64,000 nt of DNA. Source: Virgibacillus sp. LDC-1. Its GTDB lineage: Bacteria; Bacillota; Bacilli; Bacillales; Amphibacillaceae. Both the position numbers and the translations under genes were made by a program. Below the pieces are notes generated by a model that saw nothing but the letters and a program-made list of their open reading frames with translations, ran no database searches and was not told the origin of the DNA. Below, one piece after another: positions 1 to 7,907 of the stretch. How positions within the stretch are numbered: the stretch's first letter is position 1; every line of letters begins with the position of its first letter. The stretch lies in assembly GCF_030137545.1 (NCBI RefSeq), contig NZ_JARUVL010000003.1:1-64000 (forward strand), written 5' to 3'.

Positions 1-18
1 TCGCTTTGACTTGGTCAA
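1..18 (-). CDS. possible 5' end of a gene cut by the window edge
   Basis: On the minus strand a GGGAGG ribosome binding site (27-32) is followed after 8 nt by TTG and six open codons (Met-Thr-Lys-Ser-Lys-Arg) up to the edge. This looks like the start of a gene downstream of mtnN, separated from it by a terminator. Too little is visible to name it, and a chance purine run is possible. Confidence 0.25.
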
Positions 19-56
19 TAGAATAACCTCCCAATCGCTATATTTTTATCTTACAA

Positions 57-115
57 TAAAAAAACTGAACTGCGAAGCAAGAGCCGTACGCTCTCCTACT
101 TACACAGTTCAGTTT
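57..115 (-). terminator. rho-independent terminator after mtnN
   Basis: An 11 bp inverted repeat (AAACTGAACTG at 62-72, CAGTTCAGTTT at 105-115) encloses a smaller GAGC/GCTC stem. Read on the minus strand, the hairpin is followed directly by a run of T. It lies just past the mtnN stop codon and so should end the yrrS-mtnN transcript. Confidence 0.8.
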
Positions 116-160
116 ACACTCCCTATGTTTTTTCTTTATAACGCATTTCATCTAACAAAC

Positions 161-856
161 CTATTCAGTTATTTTCTTTAACAACGTCATGATAAGAATC
201 GCTGCATTTTTAGCCGCTTTTCCAAGAAATTCATCAAAGGATAATGCAGATTCTTTTCCAGCAATATCAGATAGTGCGCGAATTACGACAAACTTCTTAT
301 TGTACTGGTGACAAACCTGTGCAATCGCAGCTGCCTCCATTTCCGCTGCAATCATTTCCGGAAAATTAGCACGTGCGATTGCTACTCGCTCCGGATCGTT
401 CATAAATGTATCTGCACTACCTATTAATCCTTCCATCGCATTTACATCTAATTGCCTAACTGCCTTTACTGCTTGCTCTACTAAGGAGCTATCTGCTTGA
501 TAAAAAGCTGGCATACCTGGTACTTGTCCAATCTTATAGTCGAATGCCGTTACATCCACATCATGATGTACAACATGAGAGGAAATGACGATATCTCCTA
601 CCTCCAGCTGTTCTGCAAATCCCCCAGCTGAACCCGTGTTAATAACATGAGAAGGCGCATAACGTTCATGCATAATCGTTGTAGCCATTGCTGCATTCAC
701 TTTACCAATTCCTGATTTCAATAGAACAACTTCTTTGTTCTCCAGCGTTCCTGTTAAAAATAAACAATTTGCTATTTTTTCTTCCACTTTATTTGTCATA
801 TTTTTCGCAAGTAATGCTATTTCTTCATCCATTGCACCAATAATTCCAATTGTCAT
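161..856 (-). CDS. mtnN: 5'-methylthioadenosine/S-adenosylhomocysteine nucleosidase
   Basis: This enzyme hydrolyses methylthioadenosine and S-adenosylhomocysteine to adenine plus the thioribosyl or ribosyl-homocysteine product, in methionine salvage and SAM by-product removal. The 231-residue protein shows the full family signature: the N-terminal GIIGAMDEE with Glu12 as the likely catalytic acid, a GSAGG motif in the phosphorylase-like core, MEAAA for nucleoside binding, and SDIAG carrying the catalytic Asp. The chosen ATG follows AGGAGG at good spacing; a longer in-frame start 24 nt upstream has no such site. It follows yrrS by 38 nt, so the two are probably co-transcribed. In B. subtilis mtnN sits with cysteine-synthesis genes, which are not seen here. 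Confidence 0.95.
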   Translation of the reverse strand: MTIGIIGAMDEEIALLAKNMTNKVEEKIANCLFLTGTLENKEVVLLKSGIGKVNAAMATTIMHERYAPSHVINTGSAGGFAEQLEVGDIVISSHVVHHDVDVTAFDYKIGQVPGMPAFYQADSSLVEQAVKAVRQLDVNAMEGLIGSADTFMNDPERVAIARANFPEMIAAEMEAAAIAQVCHQYNKKFVVIRALSDIAGKESALSFDEFLGKAAKNAAILIMTLLKKITE

Positions 857-894
857 CTTGTTTCCTCCTAGAAGCTCCATTCATCTTTCTGACC

Positions 895-1548
895 TTAAGT
901 TTTATCGTTTTCCTTTAATACTTCCACTTTAGTAGGCTGCCACCCTTGACCATCCACCCATGAAATATACACACGATAAAATTGACTATTTGTTGCATCT
1001 GAAATAGTGGCAATTGCTTTTTGATCTCCACCATTTTCAATCCAAATCGTATTCATTTCATCTTCATTTATCTCTGTAGCGATACTAGCAGCCTTCTCCA
1101 TTTCCTTCCAATCGAGTGAATCTGTTTCAAAAACTGTCGTATGTGGACCTTCTTGTTCTGTTCCGATAGGCTCCCAATCCGCAACATACGCTTCTTGTAC
1201 ATTATCATCAGATGGTTCCACTTGTTCTTTTTCAACATCTTGATTAGCGGCATTTTGTTCGCTCGTTTCATCTGTTTCGTTATTTTCTTCACTTTGTTCT
1301 GTATTCGCTTGTTCACTTTCTGATTCATCTTTATTTGTTTGTTCCTCATCCGTTATTTTAATATCAGCAGACGTATTCTCTCCTGAATTTTTTTCTGCTT
1401 CGTCTTCTCCTCCACCAAAAAGCCATATTCCGATTAACACAACGACGAGAATAGCACCAGTAGACATCAATATTGAAATTGATTTTGTATTTTTTCTACG
1501 CTTTTCATACTTATTTACTCTACTATACTTTTCATAATCATTCACCAT
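895..1548 (-). CDS. yrrS: YrrS family membrane protein (DUF1510)
   Basis: A membrane-anchored protein of unknown biochemical role. A short basic cytoplasmic N-terminus precedes one transmembrane segment (about residues 26-45), then a long extracytoplasmic acidic Glu/Asn/Thr-rich linker, then a compact C-terminal domain of about 85 residues beginning near WEPIGTEQ, the conserved part of DUF1510. Two ATG codons lie in tandem; the second is better placed behind GAGGAGGG. A TATAAT-like -10 lies at 1573-1578 without a convincing -35. In B. subtilis yrrS adjoins the penicillin-binding protein gene pbpI (yrrR). Here pbpI is absent and the Tad locus takes its place. Confidence 0.8.
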   Translation of the reverse strand: MVNDYEKYSRVNKYEKRRKNTKSISILMSTGAILVVVLIGIWLFGGGEDEAEKNSGENTSADIKITDEEQTNKDESESEQANTEQSEENNETDETSEQNAANQDVEKEQVEPSDDNVQEAYVADWEPIGTEQEGPHTTVFETDSLDWKEMEKAASIATEINEDEMNTIWIENGGDQKAIATISDATNSQFYRVYISWVDGQGWQPTKVEVLKENDKT

Positions 1549-1633
1549 CATACCCTCCTCTATCTATACTCTATTATAGTATCATATTTGTTATGCCTCA
1601 TCGATTAAGGATAAATTAAAATTTTATATCAAA

Positions 1634-1668
1634 AAACACAATCATAGATGCTTTCTATAATTGTGTTT
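1634..1668 (-). terminator. terminator at the end of the Tad/kinase operon
   Basis: AAACACAAT (1634-1642) pairs with ATTGTGTTT (1660-1668), and an inner ATAG/CTAT extends the stem. On the minus strand it is followed by TTTTTT. It lies about 145 nt past the last gene of the operon and before yrrS. The stretch between the terminator and that gene (1669-1812) contains no credible gene. Confidence 0.75.
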
Positions 1669-1812
1669 GAAGAGTGTAGCTCCAAAATTAAAATGTACGC
1701 ACATAAAGGAGCTCGATCTGTGTCTATCAGTGTACGGCGTATATGCATTAGATGTATCAAATAAAATACGAGAATCCCAACAAAATGAAAAAGAATTTTC
1801 CAATGCTTCCCT

Positions 1813-3180
1813 TTATTTATCTAACGCTTTTATTTCATCATCTAGCTTTTTTAATTGTTTTTCCTTTTCTTCTTTCGTCAGTTCTTTATTCGCTTTTACG
1901 AGTTCGATTTCTTTTTGAAGCACTGCGATTTGAAGCCCTTTATCCCTTAATTGCTTGGCAAGCTTCTTGGCTTCATTTATCCTTTCTACTTGCAGGAAAC
2001 TTTGCGCGGCAAGAAGCTTTGCTCGGTTATTATCGGAAAGGGTTGGAAATAAAGCAAGTACACGGTCATAATCATTCTTAAGCCACGCTTGCTCGATAAG
2101 GACAGCTTCCTTGTCCGACTTCATCATTAAAATAGCATCATTTGCTTGCTTATTATTATATGCCACTAGCTTTTGAACAATTAACTCATGTTGTTCTGGA
2201 GAGATATCAGAAGCTTTTAATAAATGCTCAATCGTATTTGAACGAAAGTATAAATCCGTAAGCGTCTCTTGCACTGCTTTGTTTGGTGAAACAACTTGTT
2301 CAAAAACATCTATCGCTTGCGCCTCTTTTCCTTTCCATGCGAAACGATAGCCATCAGCAATAAGTTTTCCTTCATCTATTTGTTGCTGCATGCGTTCCTT
2401 TTCTTGCTCGAATGCTACTTGATGTTGATCATAGTCCAACTGTAAAGTGGCTGTTGCTTTACTTTGCGGAACCACTTGAAAAACATAGAGTAATAGCATT
2501 CCACATAATATTCCAATCAAAATAGCGGATAAAGCCGATAGTTTCTTTTTCCTTTTTGAAATTTTTTGATAATCCGCATGTTTGCTTAGGTGAAATTTAT
2601 TCTTATCACGAACAATTGGCACTAGGTCTTGAATGATAGAAGCTGCTTGAATATCTTTTATCACTGGATATTTAAACGATAGTTTATATAAATCGACGTG
2701 CTGCAATTCTTCAAAGCTCTTATTTGAGTAAAGAAAGTATAAAAGGTATTTTATTTCTTCTAATAACCCTTCTTCAGAAGCTGCTTGTGGCGGTAAAACA
2801 GAGCGGATTCCACGGTGCGCAAATTTCACTTTCCCTTCTTCATTCACATAAATATTGTTCGGGTGCAGCAATAGTGTATATTGTGAGCCAATAAATTTTT
2901 CACATTGGATTAAATTCGCAGCAATTTTGTTGCGAAGCTTATCCGAAAGCTCATTTAGGTCATTTAAATGCTGATAACCTTCTACTCGCTTATAATGTAG
3001 ACGAACGAATTTCTCATCTACAGAATAATGATGACACTCGAAAAACAAGGAATCGCTTCGCTTCAATTCCTCTAATTGCTCCGGCTCCAATAAATTCGTC
3101 ATTGCTTTAGGAATTTCATATAATATCGTATCCTTTGTTTCTGATATCGTTCCATATGGTAACGCATATTTATTAGGCAT
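1813..3180 (-). CDS. EssB/YukC-like type VII secretion pseudokinase, in a Tad locus
   Basis: This 455-residue protein has the EssB/YukC architecture: an N-terminal pseudokinase-like domain (about 1-205), a basic stretch, one transmembrane helix (about 215-236) and a helical extracytoplasmic domain of about 215 residues. Length matches YukC (about 450). The N-terminal part shows the family pattern YTLLLHPNNIYV near 101-112 and lacks the VAVK, HRD and DFG motifs of active kinases. In type VII secretion EssB is a membrane scaffold beside the EssC ATPase. No EssC, EsxA, EsaA or EsaB is present here. Instead it is the last gene of the pilus operon, 53 nt after a Ser/Thr kinase. ATG was chosen for its AGGGGAG site; an upstream in-frame start would overlap the kinase gene. 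Assignment rests on fold layout and motif likeness, without a profile search. Confidence 0.72.
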   Translation of the reverse strand: MPNKYALPYGTISETKDTILYEIPKAMTNLLEPEQLEELKRSDSLFFECHHYSVDEKFVRLHYKRVEGYQHLNDLNELSDKLRNKIAANLIQCEKFIGSQYTLLLHPNNIYVNEEGKVKFAHRGIRSVLPPQAASEEGLLEEIKYLLYFLYSNKSFEELQHVDLYKLSFKYPVIKDIQAASIIQDLVPIVRDKNKFHLSKHADYQKISKRKKKLSALSAILIGILCGMLLLYVFQVVPQSKATATLQLDYDQHQVAFEQEKERMQQQIDEGKLIADGYRFAWKGKEAQAIDVFEQVVSPNKAVQETLTDLYFRSNTIEHLLKASDISPEQHELIVQKLVAYNNKQANDAILMMKSDKEAVLIEQAWLKNDYDRVLALFPTLSDNNRAKLLAAQSFLQVERINEAKKLAKQLRDKGLQIAVLQKEIELVKANKELTKEEKEKQLKKLDDEIKALDK

Positions 3181-3233
3181 CTTATCTCCCCTTCCAACTT
3201 GACCTGCAACCTGTTTAATAAAAATCATTCGCA

Positions 3234-4142
3234 TTATAGAATAAAGCTAATAATAAAGTAGCCTATCATCACAATGGAAAGAATAAGCACTAATAAATAG
3301 CTGTGCTTTTGCCATCGGCCCTGTTGGGATATTCTTTTATCCCATTCTTCCCTTGCCTTTAAAAGAAGTACTTTCGCTTCTCTCGCATCCTGTAATCGAT
3401 CATCTGGATTTAACGCGGTCAGATTTTCCACACATTTTACAAGACTATGGGGAAGCCGCTTATGATAATTTCCAATCGGTTGTTGTGCGACATAGACGTA
3501 TTTCCCATTCGATATTAAATAATATAAAAGTGCTCCTAAAGAAAATAGATCTGTGCGATGATCGGTTTGTTTTTTTTCAAATTGTTCTGGTGCAGCAAAT
3601 CCTACCGTTCCGATGCGAACTGTATCCGCAATTCGTCGTTCATTAAATTTTCTCGCTATACCGAAATCAATTAATGTGATCGATCCATCATCCTTGACAA
3701 TGACATTTCCAGGCTTTAAATCTCGATATATAATAGGTGATTCTCGTGTATGTAAATAATGGAGCACATCACAAAGCTGGATACCGATATGTATTATTTG
3801 CTCTAATTCTAATTGGTCGGCTTCCGATTCAATATAATGCGTTAATACGTTACCTGGAACATATTCCATAACTAAAAAAAAGTAAGCCTCCGTTTGGAAA
3901 AAGTCAACGATGGCAGGGAGGTTCGCGTGATGTAACTCACTTAATAGCTTTGTTTCATCCACTAATTTTCGTGCGAGTTGGTTTTCCATGTTGGAAACCT
4001 TTACCGCCCATTTCTGAGCTGGATTATTTATTTCCTCAACAAGATACACTTCTGACATCCCACCAGAAGCAATGTGTTTTAAAACAATATATTTGTCATT
4101 TAATCGATCCTGCTCATTAATTTGAATTCCATGTTTATTCAT
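3234..4142 (-). CDS. tail-anchored eukaryotic-type Ser/Thr protein kinase
   Basis: An intact Hanks-type kinase: glycine loop IASGGMSEVY (24-33), catalytic AVK with Lys48, YRDLKPGN with Asp141 and Asn146, DFG at 159-161, an activation loop with several Ser/Thr, and APEQF near 184. After the kinase domain (about 18-265) comes a basic stretch and one C-terminal transmembrane segment (281-301) ending at the last residue. There are no PASTA repeats, so this is not the PrkC/StkP wall-sensing kinase. It is anchored with the catalytic domain in the cytoplasm. It sits between a PP2C phosphatase and the EssB-like pseudokinase in the Tad operon, so the pilus machinery and the FHA protein are likely targets (inference). 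Confidence 0.92.
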   Translation of the reverse strand: MNKHGIQINEQDRLNDKYIVLKHIASGGMSEVYLVEEINNPAQKWAVKVSNMENQLARKLVDETKLLSELHHANLPAIVDFFQTEAYFFLVMEYVPGNVLTHYIESEADQLELEQIIHIGIQLCDVLHYLHTRESPIIYRDLKPGNVIVKDDGSITLIDFGIARKFNERRIADTVRIGTVGFAAPEQFEKKQTDHRTDLFSLGALLYYLISNGKYVYVAQQPIGNYHKRLPHSLVKCVENLTALNPDDRLQDAREAKVLLLKAREEWDKRISQQGRWQKHSYLLVLILSIVMIGYFIISFIL

Positions 4143-4167
4143 CGTTTTCTCCCCGCCACGCTTACTA

Positions 4168-5094
4168 CTAGTTCAAAAATGAAAAAAGTGACTGCTTTTT
4201 CTTTTCAAAAGTCTTGTCCACATAAAGATGGCGAATAAGCATTAATGTAATATTGTCCTGTGCATGTGAAAAATTAGAAAAGTTTATTAAATAATCACAC
4301 ATTGCTTGCAGATTGGCATATTCCTTTTCTAAGTTCATTAGCATATTTTTTATTTCTTCCTGCTCAAATAACGAATGAAATCCATCACTGCATACTAAGA
4401 ACAAGTCACTTGATTGATAATCGCCAATAAAGCTATACGGATTTATTGATGATTCAATACCAAGACATTGCAGGAGAACATTTCGTTTCGGATGCTGAAA
4501 TGCTTCATCCTCGGATAAATTACCTAAGTGAATCTGTTCTTCCACCCACGTATGATCAACCGTAAGCTGTCTTAGCTCTGGATTTGTTTCCAATAGCTCG
4601 GTATGCAGTGGATCGTGCTTGTCCATAAGCTCGCTATTCTCCATTCGTTGAAAATATTGTTGCAGACCAAACGTCCAGCCCTTCATTTGATAGATTCGGC
4701 TGTCCCCGATATGCACAACACCATATTTTCCTTTATATAAGACGAGTATAGAGACGGTTGTTCCCATCTTTTTTCCAAGATGCTCACTTGTAGCTATAAT
4801 CATCTTATTAATTTGTAGTAATTCCTTTTCTGCATCTTTTACAATACGCTCTAACGCATGTTTCCTTTTTAGTAGCTTTGGTACCTTTCTATCCCACCAT
4901 TTCTCCAACACATGGATGGCGATTTGACTCGCCTTTTCTCCTATCTCATACCCACCCATTCCATCTGCTACGACAAAAACGGCTGCTTCATTCCCTTTCG
5001 AATCGGTAGAAATACGAGAGAAAAAAGCATCTTCATTTTTCTCTTTTTTTGTACCTTTATGCGTTGCGATTCCTGTTTGCCAGTTTGTATTCAT
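4168..5094 (-). CDS. PP2C-type Ser/Thr phosphatase
   Basis: Removes phosphate from Ser/Thr using two metal ions. The PP2C motifs are present: NEDAF (20-24, Asp22), VADGMGG (42-48, Asp44), GDSRIY (130-135), CSDGF (235-239, Asp237) and DNI (280-282, Asp280). At 308 residues it exceeds the roughly 250 of PrpC/Stp; the extra length lies mainly in a segment between GDSRIY and the conserved HLGNLSEDEAF region, where PrpC has a short flap loop. Its start overlaps the stop of the FHA gene by 4 nt (ATGA), indicating translational coupling. It is the natural eraser for the adjacent kinase. Confidence 0.92.
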   Translation of the reverse strand: MNTNWQTGIATHKGTKKEKNEDAFFSRISTDSKGNEAAVFVVADGMGGYEIGEKASQIAIHVLEKWWDRKVPKLLKRKHALERIVKDAEKELLQINKMIIATSEHLGKKMGTTVSILVLYKGKYGVVHIGDSRIYQMKGWTFGLQQYFQRMENSELMDKHDPLHTELLETNPELRQLTVDHTWVEEQIHLGNLSEDEAFQHPKRNVLLQCLGIESSINPYSFIGDYQSSDLFLVCSDGFHSLFEQEEIKNMLMNLEKEYANLQAMCDYLINFSNFSHAQDNITLMLIRHLYVDKTFEKKKQSLFSFLN

Positions 5095-6665
5095 TCATTT
5101 TTACTCCAATTAAAAGTGTATGTTGCTTTTCCTAACGTAAATTCGTCATTTTCATTTAGTGCATATACTTTAAAAGGTACCATCGCATTTCCATTAATCG
5201 TAGAACCATTTTTAGATCCTAAATCTTTTAAACCATAGCTCATTGAATCAATCTTAATAATCTCCGCATGGACTCTTGATACACCTAGTGCATCCTCTAC
5301 ATAATTCACAGTATCTTTATTACGACCAATTAAAAAATTCGTTGCATTGATTTTAATTTGACTTGGTTCCTCATTTTCCGATGTTCGAGTTAACAAAGGC
5401 ATATGGTCATGGACAGGTTCTTCTTGTGCTATCCGCATATTTTCTTCTAGTAAAACCGTATCATCTGCATCTTCTTCTAATAATGTCGTATCCATATTAC
5501 CTGCTGCCACTGTTTGATGTGCTTTAAATGCAGCATGATTTACACGCAATGATTGCTTATCTTGCTCTATTTGCTCTCCACCATATGGCTGATTAATAGG
5601 CGGTTTGGGACGTTGAACAGGAGTAGCATGATCCTGACGTACCGGTCGCTTCTGATGTGGTATCGCTTTATCTTGCTCATTTTCATCTGTTTCCACAGCT
5701 GGTATTGGCTTCACTCCAGGACGCCATATTTTCCAATATACGTAAACAAGAATTAATACAAGTGCACTTAATCCACTACTTACTGTGAACATAGTAGAAG
5801 TAGAACGTATCTCATACAGCTTCCAAATTATTGCAATGGCAAGCATCGTTGCTGCAAATAAATATACCTTTGAACGCGAAGAAAGCGGAGGAAGTTTAGC
5901 TTTCTTTTTTTGTGCCGTATTGAATTCCTCCTGCACTTTCGTATCTGATTTCACTTCCCTCTCCACTTGATGATTGTTGTTTGGGATATTTCTTGATTGG
6001 TTAACGGCTTGCTCTTGCATCGTTACAGACTGTGCCCCATAACCAAAGCTAGTTTCCGCGTTGAATCCATTCACATTAGATCGTAATGAAATTAATTCGA
6101 GCAATAGCTTCTTTAACCCACCTAAACTAAAGGATGGATTTTTTATATAACTTAAAATACTTTTAAATTCGTTGCCTTGCAGTCCTTCTACTTCTCCAGC
6201 GATATCGGTTAATAATTTTTTCATATCGTCATTTATAGAAGTCTCTTTCGTTACACCTTTTATCGGGAGGTACACAAGCGATATATCTTCCGCTTGGCTT
6301 CCGATATAAATAAAATCTGTATCTAAAATAAAGTTATCCTGGTTCAGCATGTAAGCACCACAGTTTTCTAGCGTTTTGATAAGCGTTAAGAACACGTGAT
6401 AATAGTCGTTCATGGAAGCGCCAGAACTACGGAAATAGGAAAGAATTCTTTGCTTGGAAGTAATATCATAATGGAGTTTTGTCGTCATATTCATATTTTC
6501 AATGGATAATGGTAAAAAATGTGGGATATTGTTTGACTGCATCATTTTTAACTGCACCGTATTTATATGGACTGGTGTGAGCGATTTCTGATCATATTCA
6601 GTAAAAACAATGCTGTGTCCGTTTTGATACTTTAGCTCATATGTCAAATTATAAATTGAACCCAT
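5091..6665 (-). CDS. DUF6382-like/FHA domain membrane protein
   Basis: The likely phospho-Thr reader of the operon. The N-terminal region (about 1-200) matches the DUF6382 type of domain found beside Flp/Tad genes in Firmicutes. It is followed by a linker, two transmembrane helices (about 265-285 and 293-315), a proline/charged linker, and a C-terminal FHA domain (about 439-522) with the binding residues Gly447-Arg448, Ser463, Arg464, His466 and Asn486-Gly487. Just before the FHA domain lie two copies of a Thr-x-Leu-Leu-Glu-Glu motif (Thr394 and Thr403), good candidates for kinase sites that the FHA domain could bind. AAGGAGG supports the start. Domain naming comes from recognition, without a search. 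Confidence 0.82.
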   Translation of the reverse strand: MGSIYNLTYELKYQNGHSIVFTEYDQKSLTPVHINTVQLKMMQSNNIPHFLPLSIENMNMTTKLHYDITSKQRILSYFRSSGASMNDYYHVFLTLIKTLENCGAYMLNQDNFILDTDFIYIGSQAEDISLVYLPIKGVTKETSINDDMKKLLTDIAGEVEGLQGNEFKSILSYIKNPSFSLGGLKKLLLELISLRSNVNGFNAETSFGYGAQSVTMQEQAVNQSRNIPNNNHQVEREVKSDTKVQEEFNTAQKKKAKLPPLSSRSKVYLFAATMLAIAIIWKLYEIRSTSTMFTVSSGLSALVLILVYVYWKIWRPGVKPIPAVETDENEQDKAIPHQKRPVRQDHATPVQRPKPPINQPYGGEQIEQDKQSLRVNHAAFKAHQTVAAGNMDTTLLEEDADDTVLLEENMRIAQEEPVHDHMPLLTRTSENEEPSQIKINATNFLIGRNKDTVNYVEDALGVSRVHAEIIKIDSMSYGLKDLGSKNGSTINGNAMVPFKVYALNENDEFTLGKATYTFNWSKNE

Positions 6666-6700
6666 GTTTCATCCTCCTTCATGCTAGCTCTTCTTCATCT

Positions 6701-7225
6701 TCACACTGCCCAAAAAGAATAGTAATAGGTGATTGCAACTGCAGGTAGCACTGCATACATAAATGGAAATCTGGTGCTTTTCGTCGTTTTAAATTCTTCT
6801 AACCCTTGTAAATCCTTCGATAGAATAGAACCTATGATATGAAAAAAAGCACTCGTTATTTTTTGTAAAAATGTTTTCGTGAATAGTAAGATAACAATGG
6901 CAATAAGACCTGCTACAATGATGGAATACATCATCATATAAAGAACGAGTTGCACACCTACTATTGCCCCTATTGCAGCAAATAATTTAACATCCCCAGC
7001 TCCAATTGCTTTAAATAGATAAAGAAGCATAAAAATAGCACCAGCGACAAGTAAGCCGAAAAAAGAAAAAATCAATCCATCCAATCCGTTTGTTACGAGA
7101 TGGTATAAAATTCCTACAAGCATACCGCTTAATGAAAGCCAGTTAGGGATTTTATGGTGCTTGATATCGATTAGAAATGCAATGATTAAAAACACGAACA
7201 ATAAATAATCTTGAACCTGGAGCAT
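6701..7225 (-). CDS. tadV: A24 family prepilin peptidase (TadV/CpaA type)
   Basis: A membrane aspartyl protease that cleaves leader peptides from Flp pilin and TadE/TadG-like pseudopilins. The 174-residue protein is almost wholly hydrophobic with five to six membrane segments. Both catalytic aspartates are visible: Asp20 in LIDIKHHKIPN and Asp78 in the GAGD motif (75-78). It lacks the N-terminal methylase domain of PilD-type enzymes, as usual for TadV. GGAGG precedes the ATG. It lies between a TadE-like gene and the FHA gene, and four proteins encoded upstream carry matching or near-matching cleavage sites. Confidence 0.9.
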   Translation of the reverse strand: MLQVQDYLLFVFLIIAFLIDIKHHKIPNWLSLSGMLVGILYHLVTNGLDGLIFSFFGLLVAGAIFMLLYLFKAIGAGDVKLFAAIGAIVGVQLVLYMMMYSIIVAGLIAIVILLFTKTFLQKITSAFFHIIGSILSKDLQGLEEFKTTKSTRFPFMYAVLPAVAITYYYSFWAV

Positions 7226-7262
7226 TAGATTCCTCCGTTCATTAGTAACTAATTTTTACTGG

Positions 7263-7850
7263 TTAAGAGCCATTCCATAATCGTTCATAGGATGTCTTCT
7301 TTAAGAGAATTGTCTTTTCAACGAATGGAACAGATAAATCAAATTTATATTGAACATTTATTTCAAGGAATTTCCCACTTCCTCCAACTAGTCCCGGAAG
7401 TTCAACTTTCGTAACCTTTACATTTTCGGGATTGAAGAAATTCCAATTTCCTGTTGCCTGCTTAAACTTTTCCTGCATAATTGGATCTAGTTTGCTTGGT
7501 GCCAAGCTTTCGAAGTAATTTTCGATTGATGTACTAATATCAATCCCGTAAAACTTCATACCTTCATTCGCCCAATTCATTGCTTCGGAAAGGTTTACAT
7601 CATGCTCTCTTTCAATTGATTGGATTTTATTATTAATAAAGTCAGTTGCTGTACTTTTTACAACGTCTGCTGGATAAGCATAGGAAACAAGTATTTCACT
7701 CGTTTCTGACGCTGCTTTGTATAACGCCATATCAGCTACGGCAAGCCGGATTAGCATGGCAAGAAAAACGATAAATAGCATAAAAAAGGGAAGAACCATT
7801 GCAGCTTCTAACGTAATACTGCCATCTTCTTTTCGAAATAAATGTTTCAT
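7263..7850 (-). CDS. TadE-like pseudopilin (second copy)
   Basis: A 195-residue protein with a short charged N-terminus and the class III prepilin signature RKEDG followed by SITLE, with Gly at -1 and Glu at +5 of the expected cut. A hydrophobic helix (about residues 16-38) follows, then an extracytoplasmic domain of about 155 residues with no recognised fold. This is the TadE/TadF layout: minor pilin-like proteins processed by TadV that assist pilus assembly. It is separated from the first TadE copy by the TadG-like gene and the lipoprotein cluster. A GGGGGAG site precedes the ATG. Confidence 0.8.
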   Translation of the reverse strand: MKHLFRKEDGSITLEAAMVLPFFMLFIVFLAMLIRLAVADMALYKAASETSEILVSYAYPADVVKSTATDFINNKIQSIEREHDVNLSEAMNWANEGMKFYGIDISTSIENYFESLAPSKLDPIMQEKFKQATGNWNFFNPENVKVTKVELPGLVGGSGKFLEINVQYKFDLSVPFVEKTILLKKTSYERLWNGS

Positions 7851-7907
7851 AATGCTCCCCCTCTCATGTATATCTTTATCGTTATACCTGTTTCTTTGAC
7901 ATACACG

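Noticed and set aside
1068..1349. 93-residue minus-strand frame inside yrrS
   Set aside because: It is a shifted frame of the Glu/Asn-rich linker of yrrS, has no ribosome binding site and a Lys/Met/Asn-rich composition typical of shadow frames.
3234..7225. Reading the FHA, PP2C, kinase and EssB-like genes as a type VII secretion locus
   Set aside because: No EssC-type FtsK/SpoIIIE ATPase, no WXG100 protein and no EsaA or EsaB. Every other gene in the run is of the Tad type.
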